NCBI RefSeq assembly: GCF_947179165.1
Contig: NC_077242.1
Coordinates: 76,427,097-76,491,096 of the forward strand
Length of the DNA: 64,000 nt
DNA from: Solanum dulcamara
Lineage: Eukaryota; Streptophyta; Magnoliopsida; Solanales; Solanaceae
Direction: 5' to 3'
Position numbers and translations under genes: made by a program. This document shows, one piece after another, positions 9,901-20,854 of the stretch (its first letter is position 1; each line of letters opens with the position of its first letter). The notes under the pieces are model-generated. The model was given only the letters and a program-made list of their open reading frames with translations. It was not told where the DNA came from and did no database searches.

Positions 9901-11889
9901 ACAACAACAAGATAATAAGATAACCGAGGCCAAAGGAACAATATGTAGAAATAGAAATCGAAATATAATGAAAAAAACAAGATTAATACTAATGCATTAG
10001 AGAAAGGAAAAGAAATACGCCCGACTACCTACTAACCCTCCATCTTAATTCTCAACCTCCACACCCTCCTATCAAAGGTCATGTCCTCAGTGAATTGAAG
10101 TTGCGCCATATAATTTAAACGCAAAGGGGAGCTTCTTCTTTTATTTTTTTGGATGAAAACTATATAAGTTGATTTCCGATATTCTGTAAAGGCAATATCG
10201 CAAGCTCTCACATAAATTACAATAAAATCCAAATACTACCAATAAAGACACAAACTTTAACAATTCTTTGATAAAGTAGAAACAAGAAACACCCATAAAC
10301 TGAACTAGAAATGGCCATTGTTGAATCAAAAAGTAGAGAACCCAATAATCTTTTGCAGCTAAATCCACAAATTCTTACACTAATTACAATAAAATTCGAC
10401 ACCATTAAGCAGAATCAGAAAAAAAAAAAAAATATAACTATAGTTTCTTTAAATGCATAATCCACAAATTCTTACATCAATCACACTGAAATTCAACACT
10501 ACATTAACAATAAGTAACTAAACTTAGATATGGAGAAAAAAGTGGCCAAAAAAAAGTGTACCGAGAGACTACAATTAATGTGTACCATTCTAAAGATAAA
10601 CTCACAAGCTCTAACATAAATTACAATAAAATCAAAATACTAACAAAAAAGTTACAAACATTAACAATTCTTTGATAAAGTAGAAACAAGAAACACCCAT
10701 AAACTAAACAAGGAACGGCCATTATTGAGTCCAAAAGTAGAGAATCCAATGATATTTTGCAGCAAAATCCACAAATTCTTACATCAATCACAATAAAATT
10801 CAACATCACTATAGTTTCTTTAAATACAAAATCCACAAATTTATACATCAATTACACTGAAATTCAACGCTGCATTTACAATAAGTAACTAAACTACAAT
10901 TAACATGGACCAAGAGACTACGATTAACATACTAGTCAAACAAAGATAATAACTTTTTCACCACCAAAAGGATGTGGTGCAATGGATGGAAAGATCCAGC
11001 GCTACCTCGAATGGGCCCTATCCGATATGAATTTAGATTAGTAAGAGTCCAATCCGGGTACCAAACACCATATAGGGAAACCAAATATCAACAATAAAGA
11101 TATTAACTTTAAAGTCCAATAATGCTAAAATCCACAAATTCATACATCAATTACACTGAAATTCAACACTACATTAACAATAAGTAACTAAACTTAGCTA
11201 TGGATAAAAAAAAAGGGGGGGGGGGGGGGGGGGCAGAATATAAAAATGGACCAAGAGACTACAATTAACATGGTAGTCAAAAAAAGATAATAACTTTTTC
11301 ACCACCAAAGGATGTGGTGCAGTGGATGGAAAGATCCAGCGCTACCTTGAATGGGCCCTATCCGATATGAATCAAGATTAGTCAGGGTCCAATGCGGGTA
11401 TTAAACACCATATAGTAAACCAACTATCAACAATAAAGATATTAACTTTAAAGTCCAATAATGCTAAAATCTACAAATTCTTACACCAATTAAACTGAAA
11501 TTCAACACTACCTTAACAAAAAGTATACAAATTTAGCTATGGAGAAAAAAGGGGGCAAAAAAAAAAAAGATCAACAAACTCACTTCTATGTTGAGTGTTT
11601 CATGGTGGAATCCATAAAAAGTCCTAACACGAAGACAAGAAGCAGCCCACAACTCATTTTCAGATTTAGCTTCAGATACACATAAAAGAGATTTATCAAT
11701 CAAGATTGGTGATGGGGTTTGTGAAGAAATTTGGGGTGGTTGAGAAATTTGAGAAGAACAAAGAACAGAGGAGTGAAAAGGGTAACTGTTATTGAAATTA
11801 TAGGCATATCCATGAATGGTGGAGAAATTGATGATGGCTTTTTTGGGGCTAAAGTAAGAGTATGAAAATGGTGTGAGGAGGATTGACAT
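6911..11889 (-). CDS. GNAT-family N-acetyltransferase, probably plastid-targeted
   Basis: Five exons: 11889-11584, 9458-9306, 8165-8070, 7916-7796, 7089-6911. They total 855 nt (284 residues) with GT-AG introns and compatible phases. The first 45 or so residues are rich in S, F, Y and N and poor in acidic residues, like a chloroplast transit peptide. The acetyl-CoA-binding motif A is ELQRNGLGYAL (Q206-x-x-G209-x-G211), preceded by the strand YLSNVCVAG. The C-terminal part has NEPAKKLYVKCGF (N238 to F250), the usual end of the GNAT fold. It resembles the plant plastid GNATs of the Arabidopsis GNAT6/GNAT7 kind, which acetylate lysines and N-termini; the exact orthologue is uncertain. Intron 1 (2.1 kb) is swollen by an RTE fragment and tandem duplications. 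Intron 4 holds a LINE relic. The reading frame is intact. Confidence 0.92.
7370..7720 (+). mobile_element. LINE 3'-end relic in intron 4 of the GNAT gene
   Basis: On the plus strand, antisense to the host gene, there is decayed coding sequence reading VRRCETGWLK, then (with frame changes) RGRGRPKITGKEIV, KDLQFLGINVDL and WRKKIHT. This RGRGRPK-type C-terminus is typical of plant non-LTR retrotransposon polyproteins. It is related to, but distinct from, the '[17 protein letters not shown]' end of the RTE at 16.6 kb. Stops and frameshifts make it non-functional. Confidence 0.65.
9760..10125 (-). mobile_element. 5'-truncated RTE 3' end in intron 1 of the GNAT gene
   Basis: On the minus strand it encodes the RTE C-terminus (AQLQFTEDMTFDRRVWRLR, roughly 10112-10040), then the 3' UTR with the TS-type core (about 9830-9780) and an ACAAC-type complement of the TTG tail near 9757. 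It has the same orientation as the host gene. The left and right flanks show no clear duplication. Confidence 0.75.
10200..10860. repeat. ~404-bp direct duplication in intron 1 of the GNAT gene
   Basis: The block starting 'caagctctcacataaattac' at 10201 recurs at 10605 as 'caagctctaacataaattac'. The match continues through 'caattctttgataaagtag', 'aagaaacacccataaact' and 'aaatccacaaattcttaca'. Divergence of about 10-15% by eye suggests an old event. Confidence 0.8.
10880..11560. repeat. ~340-bp direct duplication in intron 1 of the GNAT gene
   Basis: 'aactttttcaccacca' followed by 'ggatgtggtgca.tggatgg', 'aaagatccagcgctacct' and 'atgggccctatccgatatga' occurs near 10970 and again 340 bp later near 11310. 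Each unit carries what looks like a degraded SINE head (GGATGTGGTGCAGTGGATGG). Homology to the preceding duplicated block (motif 'acactgaaattcaacact') shows repeated local duplication. Confidence 0.8.
11215..11233 (+). repeat. G19 homopolymer
   Basis: An uninterrupted run of 19 G follows an A-rich run, inside intron 1 of the GNAT gene. Because the gene is on the minus strand, the transcript carries C19 here. Confidence 0.9.
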
Positions 11890-13440
11890 TTTTCTTTTCT
11901 TTTTTGGTTTTTTCTTTGTTATGGTCCAAGCTTTTTCTAGCTTGTCTAATTTATTTTGTTAGTTGGACTACTTTTTATTTTATTTGTATTTTTTTGAAAG
12001 GTTGATTTTATATTCAATAAATGTATTGAATTCTGACTAATTCAAATTAATATTGTAAAGGATCATTTGGAAGAAGCACTCCATATAAAAAAAAAAGTTA
12101 ATGTTTTTAGTGATTGAAATAGAGTCTATCATATATATTCTGAAAAAATTTACAAGTAAATACAAGTGAAAAATTAAGATAATCCTGAATTTATGTTTTG
12201 TGACATATAAATTTTAAAAAAGAAAAGAAACCTCCGTCTTTCAAAAAATATGAGTATCATTAATGGACTCATAAAAATTAAGCTCAAGCAGAATCAATCA
12301 CACATATTTCAAGAAAATCATAACTTAATATACATGAAAAATTGAGATAATTTTGAATTTCGGTTTTTGACACATAAACTCTTATTGCAGTGGTTATTGA
12401 TACATTATTTTTTCAACTAGCTAATATTACTTTGTACTTTTCTCTTACTAGCATAAGCTTTCACTATTTTAAACTAGTCCTTCATCACTTCTTTTTTTAG
12501 TAGTAATTGTTACTTGATCAAATGTTGAAAATATTATATCATTTTAGCATCATTTTTTCAACTAGTTAATCTTACTGCTAATCTTTCTCTTCTTCATTTT
12601 CTTCATAATTTTGTACATTTGATTGAGTGACTTTGCAACCTTAACGTACTTTTTTCTTACTAGCATAGATCTTCACTACTTTAAAAACGAGCGCTTCATC
12701 ACTTCTTCTATAGTAGTAATTATTTGAACAAATGTCATAGATAATCTCTCTATTTTAAATTTTATTCTTCACAGACTCTATTTGACCAAATAGTCAGGCG
12801 GTGTCAAAATTCCCTCCTAGTCTAAAAACAAAACCAAGAACTAATTGGGCTTTTCTTTTCTTTTCTTTTTGTATTATAAGGTTTTGGAACCCAACCATAT
12901 TAGCTTGAGGCTTGCACTGAATGGTTGAAATCGGCCCAACTGCCCAAAACCAAAGAATGTTGAATTTACATAAGAGAAAATTTCGTAAATAGCGGTATTA
13001 GCATCCATTCTTTCTATTAAATTTTTTTGGAAAACCTACCTAAATACACAAATGTTATGTTCCTATCATAAATACTAATCCACTTTATAGTTTAGAATAA
13101 TTATATATTGCCTCACTAATTAATTCGCTCGCCTAGCAAGAACCTATTTTTCAATAGTGGATCTTAAGCAAACACGAATCCAAATTAATATGTCAAGTGT
13201 CTTTCAAACCTCGAATAAGTGAATTTTGTTTACTATCACAATTATATATCATTATTTGAGCAGAGGGTATTAAAGGGATTTCGACGAAGTCAAGGGGTAT
13301 CAGTCGTGTTGCGTGTCTTGGTCCTGATTGACGTGAAACTTCAATTTCCAGCTCGATTTTTTTCTAGTTTGGTTTTATCTCTACACTTTTGACCAACGCT
13401 TCTGTATAAATTTGTGTTGGAGACTTTAATTTAATTGGAA
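11890..13440. other. Gene-free AT-rich region upstream of the GNAT gene
   Basis: The first 200 bp probably contain the GNAT promoter, but no core element is certain. Beyond this are two decayed direct duplications. One has 'gaaaaattaagataatcctgaattt' type units at about 12110-12210 and 12290-12370. The other has units beginning 'cttttctcttactagcata' near 12436 and 12649, about 212 bp apart. I see no coding potential. Confidence 0.4.
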
Positions 13441-13451
13441 CCTTCTATTAA

Positions 13452-13556
13452 AGCACCGTGGACAGTGCCTTGAAGGTGTTCGACGAAATTCCTCAACGAA
13501 ATATTGCTTCATTAAATGCTATCATTCTTGGGTTTTTGGACCAAAGATTCATTTAA
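13452..13556 (+). pseudogene. Pentatricopeptide-repeat gene relic
   Basis: The frame reads STVDSALKVFDEIPQRN followed by IASLNAIILGFLDQRFI and a stop. 'A..VFDEIPQRN..SLNAII.GF' is the canonical face of a plant PPR motif (organelle RNA-binding protein). Nothing resembling a full PPR gene surrounds it, although 13590-13700 also looks formerly coding (VNSILQAGMDSNSDV). Probably a fragment left beside the LINE insertion. Confidence 0.6.
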
Positions 13557-13774
13557 CCCAAGATCTACTACCCACACAACCCAAAGGTCATTGTGAACAG
13601 CATCTTGCAAGCCGGCATGGACAGTAACTCCGATGTGAACAATGTTTTTCGACGGCAACCAGGTTCATTTCAACTGGAGTTGGTACCTCTGATTTTCATA
13701 TCTATTCTTTGCTCATACAATTGTAATTACATTTTGCTGACTTTAAACCTTTAAATAATTTATTAGTTCATATG

Positions 13775-16700
13775 CGTTTTTGTGGCTTTGGATAGTGATG
13801 GTAGACTAGAGTCATGTTCTCGCTTAGGGAAGGGGACGGAGACGAGGGTAAGGAGGGGTAAATGGGTTAAATGAGCGTCTAGACTGAGAGTAGGTTCTTG
13901 GAATATTGGGACGATGACGAGAAAATCCATAGAGCTAGTTAAGATTCTAAAGAAGAGGAAGAATAATACAGCTTGTGTACAAGAGACCAAATGAGTAGAT
14001 TCTAAAACTAAGAAGGTAAACGGGTATAAGCTTTGGTTCTCTGGTAGATCGAAGTATAGGAATGGGGTAGGCATTTTAGTAGACAATAATTTAAGGAACC
14101 AGGTGGTGGAGGTTAGGAAAGTCACTGATAGGATAATGTCAATTAAGGTGGTCATTGAAGGGATCACATTGAACATTATTAGTGCTTATGCGCCGCAAGC
14201 GGGCTTAGGCGAGGAGGATAAGAGGCGCTTTTGGAAGGATTTAGATGAGTTAGTGGGAGACATATCGCATATTGAGAAGCTTTTTGTGGAAAGGGATTTC
14301 AATGGGAACATCGGGTCTATTTAGGGAAGGTGTGATGATGTGCATGGAGGCTTTGGCTTCAGGGACAAAAATGGAGGAGGAGTTTTACTTTTGACTTTCA
14401 CAAGAGTTTTTGTGTTGGTGATAGCCAATTTAAGTTTCTCAAAGAAAGAGGATCACTTGATAACCTTTCGGAGTGCAGTGGCTAAGACTCAAATAGATTT
14501 TTTACTCCTTAAGAAGGATGATAAAGGTCTATGCAAAGACTGTAAGGTCATTCCAATCGACAACCTTACGATCCAACATAATTTCTTGGTGATGAATTTA
14601 GGGATCAAGATGACGAGAAAAAAGAGGGTCGGGGATGACCGACCTAGGATCAGATAAGGGATTTTGACCACGGCTAGTACCCTGAAGATGGGAGAGAAAT
14701 TAAAGGATATGGAGGCCTAGGATTGTAGTGGGGATGCGAATACTATGTGGGATAGGACAGCTAATTGTATTAGGATTTAGCAAGGGAAGTGTTGGGAGTC
14801 TCGATAGGTAGTCGTGGCCAGCATCGAGGGGACTGATGGTGGAATGGAGAAGTGCAAGAGAAGGTGGAAGCAAAGAAGATAGCGTATGCAAAACTGATAG
14901 AAATCAAGGATGAGGTGGAGAAGTGGAAGAATAGGGAACTTTATAAGATAGCGAGGAAGGAGGCGAAGTCGGCGATTTCGATGGCAAAAATGTCAGCTTT
15001 TAAACGCCTTTATGCTGAACTAGAAGAGAAAGGAGGGGATAGGAGATTGTTGAAGCTAGTCAGAGTGCAAGAGCGAAAGGCACGCAATGTGGATCAAGTA
15101 AAATTAATTAAGGACGAGCAAGGAAAAGTATTGGTAGAGGAGACTCTCATTAAACAGAGATGACAGTCGTACTTTCATAAACTCTTGAATGAAAAAAGAG
15201 ACAGAGAGATTGTGTTGGGATATTTGGAACATACAGAGAGGCTTCACAATTTTGGGTGTTGTAGGAGTATTTCGATCGAAGAGGTTAAGGGTATTGTACG
15301 TAAAATGCGTTGGAGAAGAGCGACCAGACTTGACAAAATTCTTAGAGAATTTTGGAAGAGAGCGAGCTCGGTAGGTTTGGAGTGGCTGATTAGGTTATTT
15401 AATGTCATCTTTAAGACAGCAAAAATGCTCGACGAATGAAGGTCGAGAGTAATGATCCCTTATACAAAAATAAGGGGAATATCCAAAGCTACAACAAGTA
15501 TAGAGGTATCAAGCTTCTAAGCCATACTATGAAAGTGTGGGAAAAAGTGATGGAGATGAGGGTTAGGAGAGGCGTGTCTATTTCAGAGAACTAGTTTGGA
15601 TTTATACTGGGACGCTCAACTATAGAAGCCATCCATCTTATGAGGAGACTGGTGGAGCTACGGGGAGAGGAAGAGGGACCTGCATATGGTATTCATCGAT
15701 CTAAAAAAGGCTTACAATAAAGTTTCATGAGAGATACTATGGAGATGTTTGGAGGATAAAGGTGTGCATATGGCGTACATTAGGGTGATCAAGGATATGT
15801 ATGAGGGTGCAAAAACTAGGGTAAGGACAGTAGGAGGGGACTCAGAGCACTTTCCAGTTGTGATGGGGTTGCATCAAGGATCAATCCTTAGTCTATTTTT
15901 ATTTACCTTGGTGATGGATGGATTGACGCAAAAAATTCAATGTGAGGTGCCATGGTGTATGCTTTTTACGGACGACATAGTTCTGATCGATGAGACTCGT
16001 AGATGAGTTAACGCTAAGCTGGAGGATTGGAGACATACCTTAGAGTCTAAAGGGTTTAAGCTGAGTAGGACCAAGACAGAATAATTAGAGTGCAAGTTCA
16101 GTGAGACACCTCAGAAGGTTGGCGCGGAAGTTAGGCTTGGTGATCAGGCCATCCAAAAGAAAAGTAGTTTCAAGTACCTTGGGTTTATCATGCAAGGCAG
16201 CGGGAAGATTGACGATGATGTCACACATCATATTAGGGCAGGGTGGATGAAATGGAGGCTCGCTTCTCGTGTGCTATGCGATAAGAAGGTGCCATCACAA
16301 CTTAAGGGCAAGTTCTACAAAGTGATGGTTAGACCGGCTATGTTATATAGGGCAGAGTTTGGCCAGTTAAGGTCTCTCACGTTCAAAATATGAAAGTAGC
16401 CGAGATGAGAATGTTGAGATGGATGTCTGGGCATACCAGGAGCGACAGAATTAGAAATGAGGCTATTCAGGATAAGGTAGGAGTGGCCTCGGTGGAAGAT
16501 AAGATTTGGAAAATACGACTGAGATGGTTTGGGCATATGAAGAGGAGAGATACAGATGCCTCAGTGCGGAGGTGTAAGAGGTTGGTCATGGATGATTTCA
16601 AAAGAGGTAGGGGTAGACCGAAGAAATATTGGGTAGAGGTGATTAGACAGGACATGGCGCAGTTACAGCTTACTGAGGACATGACCTTAGATAGGAGGGT

Positions 16701-17060
16701 GTGGAGGACCCATATTAGGGTAGAAGGCTAGTACATAGTCTCATTATTCTTCCGTATTAGTAAGCGCATTAGCGCACTATAATTTTTTGTGTTCTGACTT
16801 CTGTTATTATCTTTTTATTACTTTTTGTACTTTGATTACTCTATTTTATCTGTGTCGCTTTCGTTATTTGCGTTATTCGTTATTTGCTTTCCCATAATGC
16901 TTTGAACTTTTTAGTCTTATCTGACTTTTTTTATGCTTCTTTTGAGCCGAGGGTCTCTCGAAAACAGCCGTCCTACCTTGGTAGGAGTAAGATCTACGTA
17001 CACTTTACCCTCCCCAGACCCCACATTGTGGAATTTCACTGGGTTGCTATTGTGTCACTA
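13775..17060 (+). mobile_element. Near full-length, decayed RTE-clade LINE
   Basis: The domains follow the order of RTE elements. An APE-type endonuclease begins at about 13880 (VGSWNIGTMT), with ISAYAPQAG at 14178-14205. A basic linker lies at 14850-15160. Reverse transcriptase shows KYRGIKLLSH (about 15500), [12 protein letters not shown] (about 15870) and the catalytic FTDDIVLID, in place of FADD, near 15964. The C-terminus is [15 protein letters not shown]...[17 protein letters not shown] (about 16520-16660). The 3' UTR at 16740-17060 carries the TS-type core (about 17010-17030) and a degraded TTG tail. At least ten stops or frame changes (for example 13992, 14322, 15163, 16004, 16082, 16393) make it dead. 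It is the source family of the many truncated copies in this window. I could not identify a duplication around the whole element. Confidence 0.85.
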
Positions 17061-17720
17061 ATTAATAATTCCGTATCAAATTTTAAATCAGATACACCAC
17101 TCCTTCAGATTTCAAGTCAGATTTGTGTATTAAAGATACTAGATACATGTATCAAACATACTATGTACATGTATCTTTTATATCATATACATTTTGAAGT
17201 ACAGGGAGAGAGATGAGCGAGAAAGGAGAGATGCGAGTGAGAAAGTCAATATGTATCTTTTGATACTAGATACATGTATTTTTGATACCGGATATATTCT
17301 GAAAAATACTGATACATAAGAAGAGAGGCGAGTGAGAGAAGGAGAGTGGTGAGCGACAAAAGGAGAGAGTTGAGTGAGAGAGAAAGAGAGGTGAGCGAGA
17401 TATGAGAGAGGAAAATGAGAGAGTCAGTGAATCCTATATACATGAGAATCACACTTGAATACAATGTATCTAGAACAATATGCAAACCTAATTTAACTCG
17501 CATGTATATTCGAGATACATGTATCTGAATGCGCCAGATCTGACGAAGTAAATGTGGTACTAAAGGTAATTTCGAAAATAAAAGTAAAGGCACACAATAG
17601 ACTCTAAGCTAATGGAATTTGTATTGTTTACTAAAAAAATAATGAAATTTTGCTATATTTCAAAGTATATATAGCATGGTAACAATATTTTGATTTCAAA
17701 ACGTAGCAATATACATGTAT
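17061..17720. repeat. Repeat with TGTATC/GATACA palindromes and a GAGAG-rich core
   Basis: Words such as 'gatactagatacatgtatc' recur at 17130-17180, 17255-17290 and 17505-17525. Between them, 17205-17415 is a purine-rich tract made of GAGAG, GTGAGCGAG and GCGAGTGAG variants. I take it to be an old dispersed repeat, perhaps part of a DNA transposon, but I cannot place it in a family. Confidence 0.5.
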
Positions 17721-18180
17721 TCACACACCTATAACATCATATCCTTACTGAAAACCGTGTAATTACAATATATGATTGTAACTATATGTGTATGTATGTA
17801 TGACTGTGTATATATATGTTGTGTTTCAAAATAAAAGTTGAATGTATGTGTGGCCAATTATACATAATATATATGTGTGTGCATTGGGGTCTAAGGTTTT
17901 AAATACACAAGTACATATATGTGTATATATGCTATAAAACTACATAATCTCGTACGTTATATATGTAATATGTAAATTTTTCAAAGTACTACTATAAAGA
18001 ATAATATGTAGTTTTGACTATCGATCGATTTCATAGAGGAAGAAATATTACTGGGATAAATTAAATTTGAGATTATTTAATTTTGGGTTTGATTGATTTT
18101 TATTATTTTTCGTATATATATAATTTAATTTAAATATTATCATCCCTATATTATAATCTTAGAATAATTTATTTACAAAC
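17721..18180. other. AT-rich spacer with TATATGTGTA runs
   Basis: Low-complexity alternating TA/TG sequence. I see no gene or defined element. Confidence 0.3.
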
Positions 18181-18184
18181 CAAA

Positions 18185-18440
18185 CTACCCTTTAATGTTT
18201 ATAACAACAATAACATCCAGTTTAATTTTATAAGTGAGGTTTAGGGAAATAGAATGTAAATAGATATAATTTTTATAGTTGTGGGGTAGAAAAGTTGTTT
18301 CCGATAAACCTTCGACTTGAAGGGAAGGTTTTCAAAGCAAGATTGCAAGAAAAATATGATAGTAAAATAGTAGATACAAAGCAAATGCAACAACAGATAT
18401 ATACATCGAAGAATAAGAGACTGTCCGACTACTAAATAAT
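18185..18440 (-). mobile_element. Degraded RTE 3' end
   Basis: It starts with the complement of the TTG tail ('aacaacaataacatcc', 18202-18217). It continues through a mutated TS-type core and 'gtggggtagaaaagttgtttcc' to 'gactgtccgactac' near 18420, all matching the RTE 3' UTR in reverse orientation. Confidence 0.65.
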
Positions 18441-18622
18441 AATAGTAATAAGGAGGAGGAGGCCCTACCTCTCCCATATAAAATACTATAATATTTGTCT
18501 ACTTGCTAATCTTTTATTTTAATTTTTTTTTTATCTAAGATCATGTACTTGATAATATAAAATTATTTCTAGTTACGATTCCATATTTAAAATAAGAAAA
18601 TATTAAATTAATAACCATTGTA

Positions 18623-18826
18623 GGGTCTTATCAGCTTTTTCATAACGCTTTGAACTTCTTAGCCTTATCTGACTTCTTTTTATGCTTTTTTTGAGCTGAG
18701 AGTCTCTCTGAAACAGTCGTCCTACCTTGATAGGAGTAAGGTCTGCATATATTTTACTCTCCCCAGATCTCATATCCCACATTGTGGGATTTCACTAGGA
18801 TTTGTTGTTGTTGTTGGGTCTTATCA
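18623..18826 (+). mobile_element. Young 182-bp RTE 3' end with perfect 11-bp duplication
   Basis: The insert 18634-18815 matches the RTE 3' UTR ('gagctgagagtctctc', 'ccttgataggagtaaggtc', core, 'gtgggatttcac') and ends in an intact (TTG)n tail. It is flanked by GGGTCTTATCA at 18623-18633 and 18816-18826. This is textbook 5'-truncated target-primed reverse transcription. Confidence 0.9.
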
Positions 18827-19033
18827 AAGTTCTTACCTTTTCTTTTTTAAAAGGTTGGTACATGTAGTGTTGGATTAATAGTAATACCCCTAGTGGAATA
18901 ATTGATTTCTTCTTCTATTTTCCAATTTCCAATTCCCTACTTTTCAATCTACAAAAAATGCCAGGCTTAAACTGAATATTCTGTGTGTAAGGTAGTACGA
19001 TATAATTCACATATTTTTATAGAGTTAAACGTT

Positions 19034-19438
19034 ATAATTTTTTATTGAGCCCGTTTGGATTGGCTTTAAATTGGTCAAAATCAACTTAAAGCCCCTTTTT
19101 AGCTTTTGGACGTGTTTGCCTAATGCTGACTTTAAGCCATAAAGTTCTTAAAGTCAGTCAGAAATGGAAAGTTAGAATTTCTAACTTTTTTTTCCAAAGT
19201 GCTTAAAGTCATTTTCTTTGACCATGGAAATTATTTTTATATCCTTTATATTTTAACTAAATTCTCAAACTACCTTTTTTTATTTTTTTAACCCTAAAAT
19301 TCACATCATAAGCACTTTTATCCAAACACTCAACTGCTTATTTATAAAAATAACTTTCAGCACTTCAAAGTTCTAAAAGCACTTTATACATAAAAGTTAC
19401 TTTTTTTAAGTCTATCCAAACGGGCTCATTATATGAAT
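19034..19438. mobile_element. MITE with TGAGCCCGTTTGGAT terminal inverted repeats
   Basis: It begins TGAGCCCGTTTGGATTGGCTT (near 19047) and ends with the inverted 'aagtctatccaaacgggctca' near 19429. The outer bases TTAT occur on both sides, a possible 4-bp duplication, although a 3-bp ATT duplication also fits. Inner 'gactttaag'/'cttaaag' words add further symmetry. Non-autonomous, no ORF. Confidence 0.75.
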
Positions 19439-20475
19439 ATATATAAATTGAAGTTGAATAAATTATGATTAGTGATTTATCATATTATAAATACTTATAA
19501 ATCATACCAAATTAATTTAGTACCCTTTTTAGTCAAATATGGATGAATTGTTGACACTTTTTTCATAGTCCAAAATGAATGGTTTTTTCAATATTTAAGA
19601 ATATATTAATTATTATTTTTCCAGAATTATCTTTCGGGTTTCTCAACTATTTTATTTTTATAAATAATAACTATCTCTACTTTTACAAAGAGTTTAGAAA
19701 GAATCAAAAGAATAATATTGACAAATTACGTACCTTTGATTTAATATTTTTAAATATATTTCTAAAGAAATATGCCACATTCCAGCAATTCATTTATATT
19801 AATCACTAAAAAGATTATGATAATGATATATAGTAATATTTTTTAAAATTAAAAAAAATAAAAATTTTAATATCATACTGTATCATATCATACTATATAT
19901 TATACTCATCCTATACTCTTACCGCAGAAAAGCACAATCTATATCAGCTATAGTCTAGTGGAATAATTGCTTCCTTCTTCAGTTTTTCCAAGTTCCAATT
20001 TCCTACTTTTAATTAATCTACAAAAATAATGTCAGGCTATAAACTGATTATACATGTTTCCCAATGTAAAAACTCTGAAAAAGAAATAACAAGACATGCT
20101 TTTTTCTTTTTGGATTGAAAACTCACTTACACTCTTATCTGATATATATTTAATTAATTAATACATTAAATTGTGTACTGCTTCTTAGCCAAAACAAATT
20201 AATCAGCTTTTTTTTTGTAAAGCTGTTTTATGTTTTACTTACAACTAAATTATCACAAAATCTTCTTAATTGGTAGTGTGGATTCGTTCATTAATTCCTT
20301 GGATATTGTGTTATTAATGATGGAAAAGGGGGAAAAAAAGGCTAATTGGCAAACCATTTTGCATTTAGTTGTATATGTTAATTTGTTTTTCTTCATTTAC
20401 AGAGTGTTGATTTAGACAAATTTTGTTATATGGGGCGAAGTGATAATCAATCAAGAATTCTCATGTTCAGAATAT
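19439..20475. other. AT-rich spacer
   Basis: Very AT-rich, with short chance open frames and no conserved motif. A patch at 19860-19925 ('tatcatactgtatcatatc') may be the rim of a MITE. Confidence 0.3.
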
Positions 20476-20479
20476 ATAA

Positions 20480-20825
20480 ATTACGGAAATAAAAATGTTG
20501 AGATAGATCTGTAAGCATATTAGGAGAGATAAAGATTAAGAATAAGAATTTTTGAGACAAAGTAAAAGTAATCTTCATATTGAGGATAAAAAAAGGGGTT
20601 GAGATGGTTTAAACATATAAAGAGGAGATGCGTAGATATCCCACTGAGGAGATCTGAGATGTTGGATATAGTGAGTAGGAGCACTAAAAGTATATACCGA
20701 AGTATTAAGGGGATAGATAATTAGAAAAGACATATCACAACTTTAGGTTATCGAGAACATAACCTTAGATATGGGTATAAGGATCGCGAATTATGATAGA
20801 AGGTTAGTAGGTAGTTAAATTTTGT
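20480..20825 (+). mobile_element. RTE 3'-coding fragment
   Basis: It matches the C-terminal coding part of the RTE at nucleotide level: 'gagatggtttaaacatataaagaggaga' ([10 protein letters not shown]), then 'gaagtattaaggggatagataattagaaaagacat' ([12 protein letters not shown]), 'cttagatatgggtataagga' and 'gatagaaggttag'. Heavily mutated. Confidence 0.65.
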
Positions 20826-20854
20826 TTCTCTTTTCGACGAGATTAGACTTGGTT

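Noticed and set aside
13775..17060. Functional LINE
   Set aside because: Many stops and frame changes, and the catalytic FADD is altered to FTDD.
19579..19809. 76-codon frame rich in F, I, N and K
   Set aside because: Typical of random AT-rich DNA.
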